Source: Agathobaculum sp. Marseille-P7918
GTDB lineage: Bacteria > Bacillota > Clostridia > Oscillospirales > Butyricicoccaceae
Assembly (NCBI RefSeq): GCF_900625105.1
Contig: NZ_UYYD01000011.1
Coordinates: forward strand, 1-64,000
Direction: 5' to 3'
Length of the DNA stretch: 64,000 nt
Below the pieces are notes generated by a model. It saw only the letters and a program-made list of their open reading frames with translations. It ran no database searches and was not told the DNA's origin. A program made the position numbers and the translations under genes. Of this stretch, positions 8,330 to 17,284 are shown piece after piece (the stretch's first letter is position 1; every line of letters starts with the position of its first letter).

Positions 8330-8605
8330 TTGACCTCTTTTTTCTGGTGGTATATGAGAGGAAGTTCCTCTCCGCAAAGGGACACCGGGGCCCCGATATA
8401 GCGCGGGGAGCTCAGCGGCGGGTGTCTGACACCAGCACCGCAAGTGGGACAGGCCATCCCACGGCCACGATCCGCCGGGTCAGGCTGGCCACCTGACCGT
8501 CCGGGCCGCCGCCCCTTTGTGCGGGGCCGTCGCGCCGAGTATTGCTGTCTAACGACAGGCCAAGGAAATGAGCGCGGCGGCCCCAATCTTTAGACCTATG
8601 GACAC
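8330..8605 (+). ncRNA. GC-rich structured leader upstream of recombinase cassette
   Basis: The 8317-8593 stretch has no supported gene and is rich in short inverted repeats (for example GGCGGGTGTC..GACACC, GCCCCTTTGTGCGGGGC). It ends in TTAGACCTATGGA (8590-8602), a 13-mer also found in the equivalent place upstream of element 2's recombinase cassette. It may be a regulatory RNA. A minus-strand frame (8320-8586) with CPTCGAG is possible but not supported by a ribosome site. Confidence 0.35.
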
Positions 8606-8618
8606 TTTGTCCAGAAGT
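8594..8618. repeat. Palindrome family 1, copy 7
   Basis: Degenerate left arm ACCTATGGAC (8594-8603), ACTTT, perfect right arm GTCCAGAAGT (8609-8618). The left arm overlaps the shared 13-mer. Confidence 0.7.
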
Positions 8619-8626
8619 GAGTCAAG

Positions 8627-8664
8627 GAACAGGGCCAGTATCGGAAACGGTGCTGGCCCTGTTC
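8627..8664 (+). terminator. Hairpin upstream of the small recombinase partner gene
   Basis: 12-bp stem GAACAGGGCCAG / CTGGCCCTGTTC followed by GTTTCC. It could terminate or attenuate transcription into the recombinase cassette. Confidence 0.55.
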
Positions 8665-8728
8665 GTTTCCCAACGGGACAATGGGAAGTTTGTTCGTGTC
8701 AGTCCATCCATGAGAGAGGAGGCCGTAT

Positions 8729-8941
8729 ATGCCAAAAGCAAATGCCGTTTTTGCCATTGATGGGTTTGAAATATCCGCCACCTTTGCGGAGTCACGAAAC
8801 ACAGCAGCCATTGGACAGGTCAAGCAGATTTTGCTCTCGTCCTTTGTGGCGCAGACCTCATCCACCCGGCCCGGAGTCATCCTTGTCAAACCCTCGGAAC
8901 AGAGGGATAATAATGGTGGGGGGAGTCCCTATGCACCTTGA
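8729..8941 (+). CDS. Small protein preceding the serine recombinase (TnpW-like position)
   Basis: The 70-residue protein (AIDGFEISATFAESRNTAAIGQVKQILLSSF) follows AGAGGAGG. It occupies the place of the small TnpW-type protein that precedes serine recombinases in CTn elements, and resembles in layout the 61-residue protein at 12667-12852 of element 2: a short beta-rich start, then an ELKTIL/VKQILL helix. Function unknown; a partner of the recombinase is inferred from position only. Confidence 0.55.
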   Translation: MPKANAVFAIDGFEISATFAESRNTAAIGQVKQILLSSFVAQTSSTRPGVILVKPSEQRDNNGGGSPYAP

Positions 8942-9014
8942 CAAGTTCAAAAATCCTGCGTATGAAAAGCCTCTTTTCACCTGCCAAAATGACATTTGAA
9001 AGGATGGCTTATAT

Positions 9015-10631
9015 ATGGAAAATCAAATGATAACTGGCACTCGCGTTGATTGTTTATACCGGGTGTCTACCGATAAGCAGGTGGATCACAACGATAAAAA
9101 CCAGGCCGACATTCCCATGCAGCGGAAAGCCTGCCACGCCTTTTGTGAGAAAATGGGCTGGACGATTGTTCATGAGGAACAGGAGGACGGCGTTTCCGGC
9201 CACAAGGTACGGGCGGAAAACCGGGACAAGCTGCAAATTATCAAGGAACGGGCCCGTCAGGGCAAGTTTGATATTCTGCTGGTGTTCATGTTTGACCGCA
9301 TCGGGCGGATCGCGGACGAAACGCCCTTTGTGGTGGAATGGTTCGTCAAGAACGGCGTCCGGGTCTGGAGCACCCAGGAGGGTGAACAGCGGTTTGACAA
9401 CCACACCGACAAACTCACCAACTACATCCGGTTCTGGCAAGCGGACGGCGAAAGCGAAAAAACCTCCATCCGCACCAAAACCGCCCTGGGACAGCTCGTG
9501 GAGGATGGAGGCTTCAAGGGCGGCGTTGCGCCCTATGGCTATGACCTTGTGAAAAGCGGGCGCGTGAATAAGCGTAAGCATGAGGTTTACGAGCTGGCGC
9601 TCAATGAAACCGAGGCCGCTGTTGTCCGCATTGTCTTTGACAAGTATGTGCATGAGGGCTACGGAGCCCAGCGGATCGCCACCTACTTGAACAAGCAGGG
9701 CTACCGGGCCCGGAGCGGCAAGATGTGGCACCACGCTACCATCCGGGGCATCCTCTGTAACCTGACCTATACCGGTGTACTCCGTAGCGGGGAAAGCCGC
9801 TCCCCAGTGCTGCCCTATCTGCAAATCATCGAGCCGGAACTGTTTGAGGAGGCCCAGCGGATTCGTACTAACCGGGCCAATGAAACGGAGCGCACCGTTC
9901 CCCGCAATATCGCGGGCCAGTCGCTCTTGTCCGGGAATGTGTACTGCGGCCATTGTGGGGCCCGGCTCAACCTCACCACCAGCGGCAAGGCGTACCCCTG
10001 CAAGGATGATCCCCACCGGGTCATCAAGCGGGTGCGGTACATCTGCTACGGCAAAACACGCAAGCAGACCGACTGTGACGGGCAGACGGGCTACACGGCA
10101 CATATCCTGGACGGGATCATTGATAAGCTGGTGCGGCAAATCTTTGAGCGCATGAAAGCAATCCCCAAAAGTGAGATCGTCAACGCCCGCTACCGGGAAA
10201 AGATGGAGGAACGAAAAAATCTGCTCCGCTCCGTCCGGGCCGACTACACCAAGGCAGCCGATGAACTGGATATGCTCAAAGCGGAAGTCATCAAGGCTCT
10301 GCGAGGGGAAAGTGCCTTTCCCAAAGACTTGCTGGTCTCTATGGTGTCCGAGGCCGAGGCCAAATGCGCCGAGCTGCAAAAGCAGTTTGAGGACGCTCAG
10401 GCCGCCTATGAGGAAGGGCAGGCCGTTCTGCACTCCCTGGAGGAGCAGTACGACAATGTAATCTCCTGGGCGGATCTATATGACACGGCCAGCCTGGAGG
10501 CAAAGAAAATGATTGTCAACTGCCTGATCCGTCGGGTGGAGGTCTATCGGGACTACAAGCTGCACATTGATTTCAACATTGACTTTGCACAATTCAGCCT
10601 GGGGCTGGACATTGTGGAAATCGCCGCATAA
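9015..10631 (+). CDS. Large serine recombinase (integrase of element 1)
   Basis: The 538-residue protein has the resolvase N-terminal domain with YRVSTD (catalytic Ser about residue 18) and the GRIADETPF region, a recombinase domain, a zinc ribbon (CGHCGARL ... DCDGQTGY) and a coiled C-terminal stretch (residues 395-480). It catalyses integration and excision without homology beyond a short core. It is clearly homologous to the integrase of element 2 (YRVSTDKQ, EDGVSGHKVRAE, LLVFMFDRIGRIADETPFVVEW shared). It ends 87 bases before the tRNA-Ala remnant at 10719. Confidence 0.92.
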   Translation: MENQMITGTRVDCLYRVSTDKQVDHNDKNQADIPMQRKACHAFCEKMGWTIVHEEQEDGVSGHKVRAENRDKLQIIKERARQGKFDILLVFMFDRIGRIADETPFVVEWFVKNGVRVWSTQEGEQRFDNHTDKLTNYIRFWQADGESEKTSIRTKTALGQLVEDGGFKGGVAPYGYDLVKSGRVNKRKHEVYELALNETEAAVVRIVFDKYVHEGYGAQRIATYLNKQGYRARSGKMWHHATIRGILCNLTYTGVLRSGESRSPVLPYLQIIEPELFEEAQRIRTNRANETERTVPRNIAGQSLLSGNVYCGHCGARLNLTTSGKAYPCKDDPHRVIKRVRYICYGKTRKQTDCDGQTGYTAHILDGIIDKLVRQIFERMKAIPKSEIVNARYREKMEERKNLLRSVRADYTKAADELDMLKAEVIKALRGESAFPKDLLVSMVSEAEAKCAELQKQFEDAQAAYEEGQAVLHSLEEQYDNVISWADLYDTASLEAKKMIVNCLIRRVEVYRDYKLHIDFNIDFAQFSLGLDIVEIAA

Positions 10632-10639
10632 AAACAAAA

Positions 10640-10693
10640 GCCCATTCCCGGCAGGGAATAGGCAAAAAAACTTGCCTTGAAGCAAGACAAGTT
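10640..10693 (-). terminator. Double terminator downstream of the split tRNA-Ala (element 1 copy)
   Basis: Two hairpins, AACTTGCCTTG/CAAGACAAGTT (10669-10693) and GCCCATTCCC/GGGAATAGGC (10640-10663), each followed by a T-run on the minus strand. They would end the original tRNA transcript and also close the recombinase gene. Confidence 0.7.
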
Positions 10694-10696
10694 ATC

Positions 10697-10717
10697 TAAG
10701 AATACCCAGCGCATCCT
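10697..10717. repeat. Left arm of the inverted repeat that clamped element 1's tRNA-Ala
   Basis: TAAGAATACCCAGCGCATCC and its next base are the reverse complement of 51214-51235 (one extra T there). The two arms originally flanked one tRNA gene at 1 and 7 bases distance. Confidence 0.8.
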
Positions 10718-10718
10718 A

Positions 10719-10779
<61 letters not shown>

Positions 10780-10806
10780 ACCATATTTTCTATGTGGTTT
10801 TGATAT

Positions 10807-10829
10807 GGGGGCGCTTGATGTGCGCCCCC
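10807..10829 (-). terminator. Hairpin after the element 2 integrase gene
   Basis: 8-bp stem GGGGGCGC/GCGCCCCC with a 7-nt loop lies between the integrase stop and the left end of element 2. Confidence 0.55.
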
Positions 10830-10846
10830 ACTCATCAGCTGCTATT

Positions 10847-12541
10847 TTATGCTGGCGATTTCCCTTTGCTGGCCTTGGTGTTTTCCAGACTGACCAAAAA
10901 CTGCTCCACACTAATGTTAAGTTTGAGTTTCAGTTGGTAGCCGCGGTATACATCTACCCGGTCAATCATGCGGGAAACAATCATTTTCTTTGCCGACATA
11001 CTGGCAGTATCATAAGCGGCAGACCATTTAAGCAAATCATCATATCGTTCACCCATACTGGCAATAGCGGTTTCTCCGTCCTCTAATTCTTTTCGCGCTG
11101 CATATACCTTACCGCGCAATTCGGAACAGCGTTGTTCTTGCTCTTGGATTACTTCGCTTAGGAGTTCCGTAGAAAAAGCACTTTCACCAGCTAACGATTT
11201 CATGATTTCGGTTTTCAAGCGGCCTAAGTCGTTCTCTGCTCGATTCAGCTCTTTCTCCAATTTCTTGAAGATTGTCCTTTTCGCAGAAAGTTCTCGCTTG
11301 TAGCAAACATCCAAAACATCATTTCGGTTAAGATTGCAAACCCGCGAGAAAATTCCACGGATGATGGAATCAATAATTGCATCCAGTTTTTCAACTGTAT
11401 AGCCTGTCTGGCCGTCGCAATTTCCATGTGTACGGCTCTTGGTTTGGCAGGTGTAGCGGATGCGGATATCGTTGGTTCCATCTTGACGTTTCCGACCTTT
11501 ACCGCTTGTAGTAATACACAAGCGCGCACCACAATGGCCGCAAAAAATATTGCCAGCCAAAAGAGATTTTCCCCGTGTATTCAGTGGGGCAGAGCGGATT
11601 GCCTGTTGCTTTCTGGAACGTACTTCTAACATATTCTGCACAGTTTCAAATGTCTTATCGTCAATGATGCGTAACCGCTCTTGCACATCGGAACGGCTTT
11701 TGCCGCTGCGTAAAATGCCTGTATACAGGATGTTTTTTAACATTCCTTGAATAGAGGCTGGATGCCAGTTCTTCCCGGAGCGATTTTTTAGTCCTTTGCC
11801 GTTGAGGTAGTTGGCAAGCCGTTGGGCACCATATCCCTCGTCTGCGGCAAGGCGAAAAATAATTTGCACAATGTATGCCTCGTCCTCGCAGATTTCCAGA
11901 TCGTACACCTCTTGCTTGCGTCGGTTGGTGCGTCCCAGTTTAACGTAACGATAACCATAAGCACAAAGGCCGCCGGTGAAATGTCCTTCTTCAGTCAATA
12001 CTCCCATGCTGTTAGAAGTGCGGGCGGAAATTTTCTGGCTCTCGCCATCTGCCTGCCAGTAGCGGATATAGTTTGTCAGCCTATCGGTGTGCGTTTCAAT
12101 TCGCTGTTCACCCTCTAAAGCGCTCCAAACACGGATGCCGTTGGAAATCAGCCATTCAACAACAAAAGGGGTTTCATCAGCAATTCGCCCAATGCGATCA
12201 AACATGAAAACCAACAGGATATCAAATTTTCCTTCTTTGGCATATTCCTTTATAAGCTGGATTTTGTCGCGCTGTTCTGCTCTGACTTTGTGACCGGAAA
12301 CACCTTCTTCTTGTAATTCGCATACAAGCGTCCAATTCATCCGTTCACAAAATTCGCGGCACCTAATACGCTGCATGGGAATATCGGCATCGTTGCTATC
12401 GGTATGATATAGCTGCTTGTCGGTGGATACCCGATACAACGACAAGACCCGGGAACCGGGTTCAATATACGCGGGTAAGTCCAATCGCCATCCAGTAGCT
12501 TTGTCGAAAATATAATTTGGGATAATGCTTGTTTGTGTCAT
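10847..12541 (-). CDS. Large serine recombinase (integrase of element 2)
   Basis: The 564-residue protein has YRVSTDKQ (catalytic Ser about residue 39), the SGHKVRAEQRDK and DRIGRIADETPF signatures, a zinc ribbon (CGHCGARLC ... HGNCDGQTGY) and a coiled region (residues 420-520). Compared with the element 1 integrase it has about 20 more N-terminal residues. ATG at 12541 has GAGAGGA 10 bases upstream; an in-frame TTG six bases earlier is an alternative. It lies next to the left end of the element and reads toward it, as integrases usually do. Confidence 0.92.
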   Translation of the reverse strand: MTQTSIIPNYIFDKATGWRLDLPAYIEPGSRVLSLYRVSTDKQLYHTDSNDADIPMQRIRCREFCERMNWTLVCELQEEGVSGHKVRAEQRDKIQLIKEYAKEGKFDILLVFMFDRIGRIADETPFVVEWLISNGIRVWSALEGEQRIETHTDRLTNYIRYWQADGESQKISARTSNSMGVLTEEGHFTGGLCAYGYRYVKLGRTNRRKQEVYDLEICEDEAYIVQIIFRLAADEGYGAQRLANYLNGKGLKNRSGKNWHPASIQGMLKNILYTGILRSGKSRSDVQERLRIIDDKTFETVQNMLEVRSRKQQAIRSAPLNTRGKSLLAGNIFCGHCGARLCITTSGKGRKRQDGTNDIRIRYTCQTKSRTHGNCDGQTGYTVEKLDAIIDSIIRGIFSRVCNLNRNDVLDVCYKRELSAKRTIFKKLEKELNRAENDLGRLKTEIMKSLAGESAFSTELLSEVIQEQEQRCSELRGKVYAARKELEDGETAIASMGERYDDLLKWSAAYDTASMSAKKMIVSRMIDRVDVYRGYQLKLKLNISVEQFLVSLENTKASKGKSPA

Positions 12542-12666
12542 TGTCAATCCGTCCTCTCAAAAGAAAATGAGATGATGAATCGACATATCCGAGTATGTAG
12601 TTTTCAAGGTACATACATGGGTTTTCCCATTCATATTATCTCATATTTCTTGCATTTTGTCCAATT

Positions 12667-12852
12667 TTATATGGATTTTTCCGGCGTTTTGATAACTGAG
12701 CCGACAAGAATTGTTTTGAGTTCTTCATAGATATTCGTGTTATCGTCTGGCGCACAGATTGCAGTTACCATACAGCCGTTTACGACAAGATGGATTGTAT
12801 GGTTTTCTCGGTCAACAGAAGAAACAATAAGACCTGTTCTCGCTCCCTTCAC
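12667..12852 (-). CDS. Small protein preceding the element 2 integrase
   Basis: The 61-residue protein starts at GTG, seven bases after GAGGAGG; an in-frame ATG further upstream at 12885 has no ribosome site. It has a beta-rich core (TGLIVSSVDRENHTIHLVV) and a C-terminal helix (EELKTILVGSV). It parallels the small protein at 8729-8941 before the element 1 recombinase. Function not known. Confidence 0.6.
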   Translation of the reverse strand: MKGARTGLIVSSVDRENHTIHLVVNGCMVTAICAPDDNTNIYEELKTILVGSVIKTPEKSI

Positions 12853-13240
12853 GCTGATGCCTCCTCGATACGACAAAATCCGCACCGTTGAGCAGTGCGG
12901 ATTTCTCGGTTTTACATCGTATGTTCAAAGGCAAGGCAGACGGCGGCTGGCGGCCGCTCCATAGGTCTAATGTGCCTCCCCCCATTCCCATGGCGGGGCG
13001 TCCTACGCTGTGACGCATAGCCGACGCAAGTATCTCTCCTGTATGTGCATTTTGGCCCGCAGTGTTGCCGTCCACTGCTTTACGGTGATGGTGTTAATCG
13101 CTCCCGCCCATAGTTTCTTTGCCCTCCTTTCACGATGGACATTCCCGGCGCACCCTCCGCACGGCTCAACACGATACAGAACGTATCTGGCTGCCCTATT
13201 CAGTTGTGAAAAATCAAGATAAGGCTGTTTACCAGCCCGC
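12853..13240 (-). ncRNA. Gene-free leader upstream of the element 2 recombinase cassette
   Basis: About 390 bases show no convincing gene. There are hairpins AAATCCGCAC/GTGCGGATTT (12877-12905) and CTACGCTG..CGCATAG (13001-13020). On the minus strand it contains TTAGACCTATGGA (12957-12969), matching the leader of the element 1 cassette at 8590-8602. A regulatory RNA or promoter region is possible. Confidence 0.35.
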
Positions 13241-13277
13241 AAAAACGCGCCTTGCAAAAATGACAAGGTGCGTTTTT
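13241..13277 (-). terminator. Terminator of the sigma/HTH operon
   Basis: 14-bp stem AAAAACGCGCCTTG / CAAGGTGCGTTTTT (one G-T pair), T-run on both strands, directly after the HTH gene stop. Confidence 0.8.
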
Positions 13278-13292
13278 GATGTATGGTAAACT

Positions 13293-13556
13293 TTAGTCCA
13301 GCTCCAGCACTTCTCCCGGCGGTAAACGGTGAATGTCATAATGGAGCAGGACAGCCTCCAGATATGCCGATTCGATTTGTTTGCGGTATTCTTCATCAAT
13401 CACGGTATGCGGGATGTTATTTTCGTCGTATACCGTCCGTCTGCAATAATGCAGAATATATCGTTCATAGTGGCGGAGGATTTCCTGAATTGCGTCAGGA
13501 TCGCCGTGTTTTGCCTCTACAATGGTTTGGTATGCAATCCGTCCGTTATGTTTCAT
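13293..13556 (-). CDS. HTH domain protein of conjugative elements
   Basis: The 87-residue protein (MKHNGRIAYQTIVEAKHGD..) matches the small 'helix-turn-helix conjugative transposon' type with HGDPDAIQEILRHYERYI and a C-terminal HYDIHRLPPGEVLELD tail. The ATG lies inside the end of the upstream sigma gene (11-base overlap), implying translational coupling. A role in element gene control is inferred. Confidence 0.75.
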   Translation of the reverse strand: MKHNGRIAYQTIVEAKHGDPDAIQEILRHYERYILHYCRRTVYDENNIPHTVIDEEYRKQIESAYLEAVLLHYDIHRLPPGEVLELD

Positions 13557-13980
13557 GGCTTTCCATGGCCTCCAAAATATCGCGCAGCGTGTCAAGGGCT
13601 TTCTTTTTTCGGTAGTTCACAGCGGCAGCTGTGATATTGAGGATGTGGCCGATTTGCGGTTCGCTTTTGCCTGCAAAGTAAAACAGCAACAATACCTCGC
13701 GCCGCTGTGGCGGCAGAAAATATAAGGCTTGTCCCAACGGGTCGGAAATGGTGACGGGCGTTCCCAGAACAAGAAAGGTTGTCCCCTCCGATCCCAGCAG
13801 GTATGTATCTTCGGTAAACAGGGAGTCCATCTCTCTTTTTGGCAGCGCCGAAAACGCGACTTCAATATCGGCAAGCGCCTTTTGCTTGTTGTGGAGATCA
13901 ATGCCAATGTTCTTGATGACCCGCTTACTGAAAGAGTCAAAGGTCTGCTCTTGATAACAGAAAAACTCATCCATTGTCAT
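13546..13980 (-). CDS. Sigma-70 family factor of element 2
   Basis: The 144-residue protein carries a region-4 HTH (FLPPQRREVLLLFYFAGKSEPQIGHILNITAAAVNYRKKKALDTL, about residues 85-135) with a less clear N-terminal region. The start chosen (13980) is eight bases after GGAGG; upstream ATGs lack such a site. It is coupled to the HTH gene and lies beside the integrase cassette, like the sigma gene in element 1. It may switch on excision or transfer genes. Confidence 0.78.
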   Translation of the reverse strand: MTMDEFFCYQEQTFDSFSKRVIKNIGIDLHNKQKALADIEVAFSALPKREMDSLFTEDTYLLGSEGTTFLVLGTPVTISDPLGQALYFLPPQRREVLLLFYFAGKSEPQIGHILNITAAAVNYRKKKALDTLRDILEAMESHET

Positions 13981-14138
13981 TTGTGTTGCCTCCTGCATTG
14001 TCTTTGTTTCCTGTGGCACTTATTACTACTGGCAAAAGAAACGAAATGAAAAAAATCCATCACAAGCAGACAAAAGTAGTGAAAACAATGATTTGTGCTG
14101 CACTTCCCGGCATTTCCCGCGTAATTACATCAAAAAAA

Positions 14139-14159
14139 TGCGTCCCAACTTGGGACAGA
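14139..14159. repeat. Palindrome family 2, copy 1
   Basis: TGCGTCCCAA-C-TTGGGACAGA; the last bases of the right arm differ from consensus. It lies upstream of the sigma/HTH operon. Confidence 0.8.
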
Positions 14160-14173
14160 TTTCGCGCAGAAAT

Positions 14174-14208
14174 GTAAAAAAAGAGCAGGACGGCCTTTGC
14201 CGTCCTGC
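14174..14208 (-). terminator. Terminator of the SLH protein gene
   Basis: 10-bp stem GCAGGACGGC/GCCGTCCTGC (14185-14208) followed on the minus strand by a run of seven T. Confidence 0.88.
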
Positions 14209-14238
14209 ATCTCAATCGGTCATTTCCTCGTTATAAAA

Positions 14239-17118
14239 TCATGTGTAGTACCCACAAAACCGCATGAGCATGGTAGCGATCTCAGCGCGGGTGGCGTTGC
14301 CTTGCGGGTCGAGGTAGCCGCCGTTGCCTTGGATGATGCCCGCGCCGCAGGCCCACTGCATGGCGGGGATGGCGTACTCGCTGATCTCCAGGGCGTCAGT
14401 GTAGCTTAGAATGTTGGTATCCTCGCCCACGGACACATCGTAGCCCTTGGCCTGGGCGTAGCGGTAGAGGATGGACGCCAGCTGCTCGCGGGTGATGTTG
14501 TCCTCCGGCCCGAACAGGCCGCCGCCGTAGCCGCCCACAATGCCCTGAGACGCCGCCCAGGTCACGGCATCGGCATACCACGCGCTGTCCGCTACATCGG
14601 TAAAGACGCTGCTGCCGCTTGTCGCGGGCTGGCCCTCCATGTTGTAAATGATCTGGCAGAGCTGTGCCCTGGACAGGTCATCATCGGGGCCAAAGAGGTT
14701 TTCTCCATACCCGGCCATGAGATCGTGGCGGTAGACATAGGCCACGGCGTCGGTGTACCATGCGTCCGCTGCCAAATCGGTGAAAGGCAGGTCGTGGCTC
14801 TTGCTGTCCAGCACAAGGGCGTACTGGCTGGCATGGTCAAAGGGCAGGGCCACATTGCCGTCCTCGTCCACCAGGGCGGCGGCCTGATAGACCATCTTCC
14901 CGGCGTCCTCGTCATAGTGGTAGAGGTTGGCCCACAGACCGGCGTTTTTCACGCCCACGGGGGCGGTCAGCATCATCTTGAAGCCAAACTCACCATTGTG
15001 CTTGAGAGTGAGCTGCACCGTGCCTGCCTCACCGGTAACGGCATTGATAAGGTTCACCGGGATGGTGCTGGTGTTCATGGACACACCCATGTCAAGATCG
15101 GTGAGGTCTGCGTCCGCCGGAATATCTTGCCCGTTCACTGTCCACATGACACCGCCCGGCAGCTTGATCTCCAGGGTCACATCCTTGCCGGACAACTTTT
15201 CAAATACTTCCTTGTTCAGCTTTGTGTTGCCGGTTGTGAGATTGACGGTCACGGTGTCTCCGGCCTTGGCAGCCTCAATCTTATCCGTGGCCTGCTGGCT
15301 GGGGGTCTTGCTGGGGGTGGTGGAGCCGGAGGAAATTCTGGTAAATCCGGCAGTCACGGTCACATCACCGGCAGGCATGGTGAAAGTGGTGCTTTCGCTG
15401 GACGCATCGGCAAAGGTGCCACCATTGGAGGAAGTCCAGCCGGTAAAGCGGTAGCCCTGGTTGGCCTGGGCGCTGAGGGTGACGGTTTCGCCCTCAGCGT
15501 AGGAGCCTCCGCCCGTGGCTGTGCCACCTCCCGACGCATTGACAGTAACCGTATAGACCTTTTCAAACTTTGCGGTAAGGCTGCGGTTGCTGCTGGCTTG
15601 GAAGGCATAGGTGGTATCGGTACTCACGGTCTGGTCGCCTTCCATCCAGCCCACAAAGCGGTAGCCGCTGTTGGCCGTGGCGGCAAGGGTGACTTCATCG
15701 CCCGCCGTTACGGTAGCCGAGGTGCCGCTGCCATTCACCTTCACGGTGCCCGCGCCTGCGGGGGCAACATTGGCGGAGATGGAGTAAGAAGTGGGCGAAA
15801 CACCTTTGTTGACCGTCAGGGTGGCGGCTTGGCTGATGACGCCGACGCCGCTGGCGCTCTTCACCACACAGCGGTATTGGTAGTTGCTCATATCGGTAGC
15901 GGTGCTGCTTATGGTATAGCTGGCGCTGGTTGCGCTTTCGATATTTGCCCAGCTGCCGCCGTTGTCTGTGCTCTGCTGCCACTGGTAGGTCGGGGTTTCA
16001 CTCCCTGCGCTGGCCTCCACAGTAAAGGTGGCGGTTTCGCCCGCGGTCACTTCCTTGTTCTGCGGCTGAACGCTGATGCTGGGGGTCGTAACCGTCGTTG
16101 AGCCGCCGCTCAGGCTGCCTGTCACGGTGCCGCCGCTGACGAGGATGGTGCCGTTGTTGGTCAGGTTGTTATTGCAGTCGAGCTTGGAGCCATCCGGGAC
16201 GGTCAGGGTTTCGCCTTCATTGATGGTGAGGTCATTCTGCAACTCCACCGTTCCGTACACGGTGCCGTTCTTGTCGTCAAAGACGATGCCGCTGCTATTA
16301 TTACCCGTTGGTGTCGGCGTAGGAAGCGTTTCCAAAATTCTTGATGCACTGATCCCGCCATTTCTGGCGTCCACGATCGCATTTTCGCTGACCGTCAGCC
16401 TGGTAGTGGCATCGGTGGCTTCAGACGATCCCACATAAAACTGTATCCCATCATTGCCCTCGCTGGCGCTGGCGGTCAGGCTGCCGCCGTCGACGGCAAG
16501 AGAGATATTCGGGGGTTCGGTGGCGCTTGCGCCGGACTGCACACAGACGCCGGCGGCATAATTGCCATTGGTGCTGCTTGTGACAGTGGCTTTCTCGATG
16601 TTCAGGGAGGCGTTGCCTGTTCCGCTATTGACAAATATTCCGTGATTAGAACCAGATACTTCCAGGCTGCCATTGTTTTCACTCGTAATAGTCAGGGTGG
16701 CGTTTGTACCATAGCTGGACGCGTCTATCTCTGCATTCAAAAAAATCCCAAAGGTGCCTGTGATGGTATTCGTGCCAATCAGTTCGATGGTCAGGGCAAC
16801 TGGTTGATTGCTGCTACACAGAGCATAGATCCCGGAGCCAAAAGGCGCTGATCCGGTATTAGACCCTCCCTGGATGGTCGCATTGTGCAGTTTCAGGGTG
16901 CCTTGGCCGTCATAGTATATATAGCTATCTCCCGTTGGTTCCTCCTGTGGTGAGGTCCAATTTGTCCCATCGTCGCTGGATGTCCAGTATCCGGCAGTAA
17001 TTGTTGTACTGCCCACATACAGTGTTTGAGGCGCAGTGTCTACCGCCAGCGCCGTGACGGGCAGCAGGCCCAGGCAGAGAGCCAACACGCAGAGCAAACT
17101 CAAAAATCGGTTTTTCAT
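14239..17118 (-). CDS. SLH-anchored surface protein with Ig-like and InlB-type repeats
   Basis: The 959-residue exported protein has a signal peptide (residues 1-25, ending TALAV), a carbohydrate-related N-terminal region rich in Ser/Thr/Asn, an Ig-like domain (ISVQPQNKEVTAGETATF about 345-440), two InlB/Bacterial-repeat-2 modules (GYRFVGWMEG, GYRFTGWTSS, about 455-620) and three SLH domains (FTDLAADAWYTDAVAYVY, FTDVADSAWYADAVTWA and a third, 770-959). SLH domains bind secondary wall polymer. Start follows AAGGAGG. It is the last gene of the surface-protein cluster and has its own terminator. Confidence 0.88.
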   Translation of the reverse strand: MKNRFLSLLCVLALCLGLLPVTALAVDTAPQTLYVGSTTITAGYWTSSDDGTNWTSPQEEPTGDSYIYYDGQGTLKLHNATIQGGSNTGSAPFGSGIYALCSSNQPVALTIELIGTNTITGTFGIFLNAEIDASSYGTNATLTITSENNGSLEVSGSNHGIFVNSGTGNASLNIEKATVTSSTNGNYAAGVCVQSGASATEPPNISLAVDGGSLTASASEGNDGIQFYVGSSEATDATTRLTVSENAIVDARNGGISASRILETLPTPTPTGNNSSGIVFDDKNGTVYGTVELQNDLTINEGETLTVPDGSKLDCNNNLTNNGTILVSGGTVTGSLSGGSTTVTTPSISVQPQNKEVTAGETATFTVEASAGSETPTYQWQQSTDNGGSWANIESATSASYTISSTATDMSNYQYRCVVKSASGVGVISQAATLTVNKGVSPTSYSISANVAPAGAGTVKVNGSGTSATVTAGDEVTLAATANSGYRFVGWMEGDQTVSTDTTYAFQASSNRSLTAKFEKVYTVTVNASGGGTATGGGSYAEGETVTLSAQANQGYRFTGWTSSNGGTFADASSESTTFTMPAGDVTVTAGFTRISSGSTTPSKTPSQQATDKIEAAKAGDTVTVNLTTGNTKLNKEVFEKLSGKDVTLEIKLPGGVMWTVNGQDIPADADLTDLDMGVSMNTSTIPVNLINAVTGEAGTVQLTLKHNGEFGFKMMLTAPVGVKNAGLWANLYHYDEDAGKMVYQAAALVDEDGNVALPFDHASQYALVLDSKSHDLPFTDLAADAWYTDAVAYVYRHDLMAGYGENLFGPDDDLSRAQLCQIIYNMEGQPATSGSSVFTDVADSAWYADAVTWAASQGIVGGYGGGLFGPEDNITREQLASILYRYAQAKGYDVSVGEDTNILSYTDALEISEYAIPAMQWACGAGIIQGNGGYLDPQGNATRAEIATMLMRFCGYYT

Positions 17119-17119
17119 C

Positions 17120-17284
17120 TCACACTTCCTCCTTGGCTCTCACAGGGATGAGGGCGGCGATGGCCGCGGCCGCTGCAAGGACCGCGCCGATGGCAGCGAA
17201 AATGGCCCACCGCCGATTCCGCCGGTTGATCTCTCCAATGCGCCGCTTGACTGCGGCAACCCGTTCTTCCGTGGTTCGCATCAT
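17120..17284 (-). CDS. Small membrane protein
   Basis: The 54-residue protein has a basic N-terminus (TTEERVAAVKRRIGEINRRNRRW) and one Ala-rich membrane helix (residues 27-48). Its ATGATG start overlaps the stop of the upstream gene, and its stop is two bases before the next ATG, so it is embedded in the surface-protein operon. Function unknown. Confidence 0.6.
   Translation of the reverse strand: MMRTTEERVAAVKRRIGEINRRNRRWAIFAAIGAVLAAAAAIAALIPVRAKEEV

Noticed and set aside
8320-8586. Minus-strand 88-codon frame with a CPTCGAG motif
   Set aside because: No ribosome site, antisense to the sigma/recombinase unit and located in a hairpin-rich leader; a single CxxC is not enough support.
292-8618. 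Family 1 palindromes as rho-independent terminators
   Set aside because: They lack T-tracts on either side, several lie just upstream of genes, and separate true terminators exist nearby (224-255, 7369-7417).
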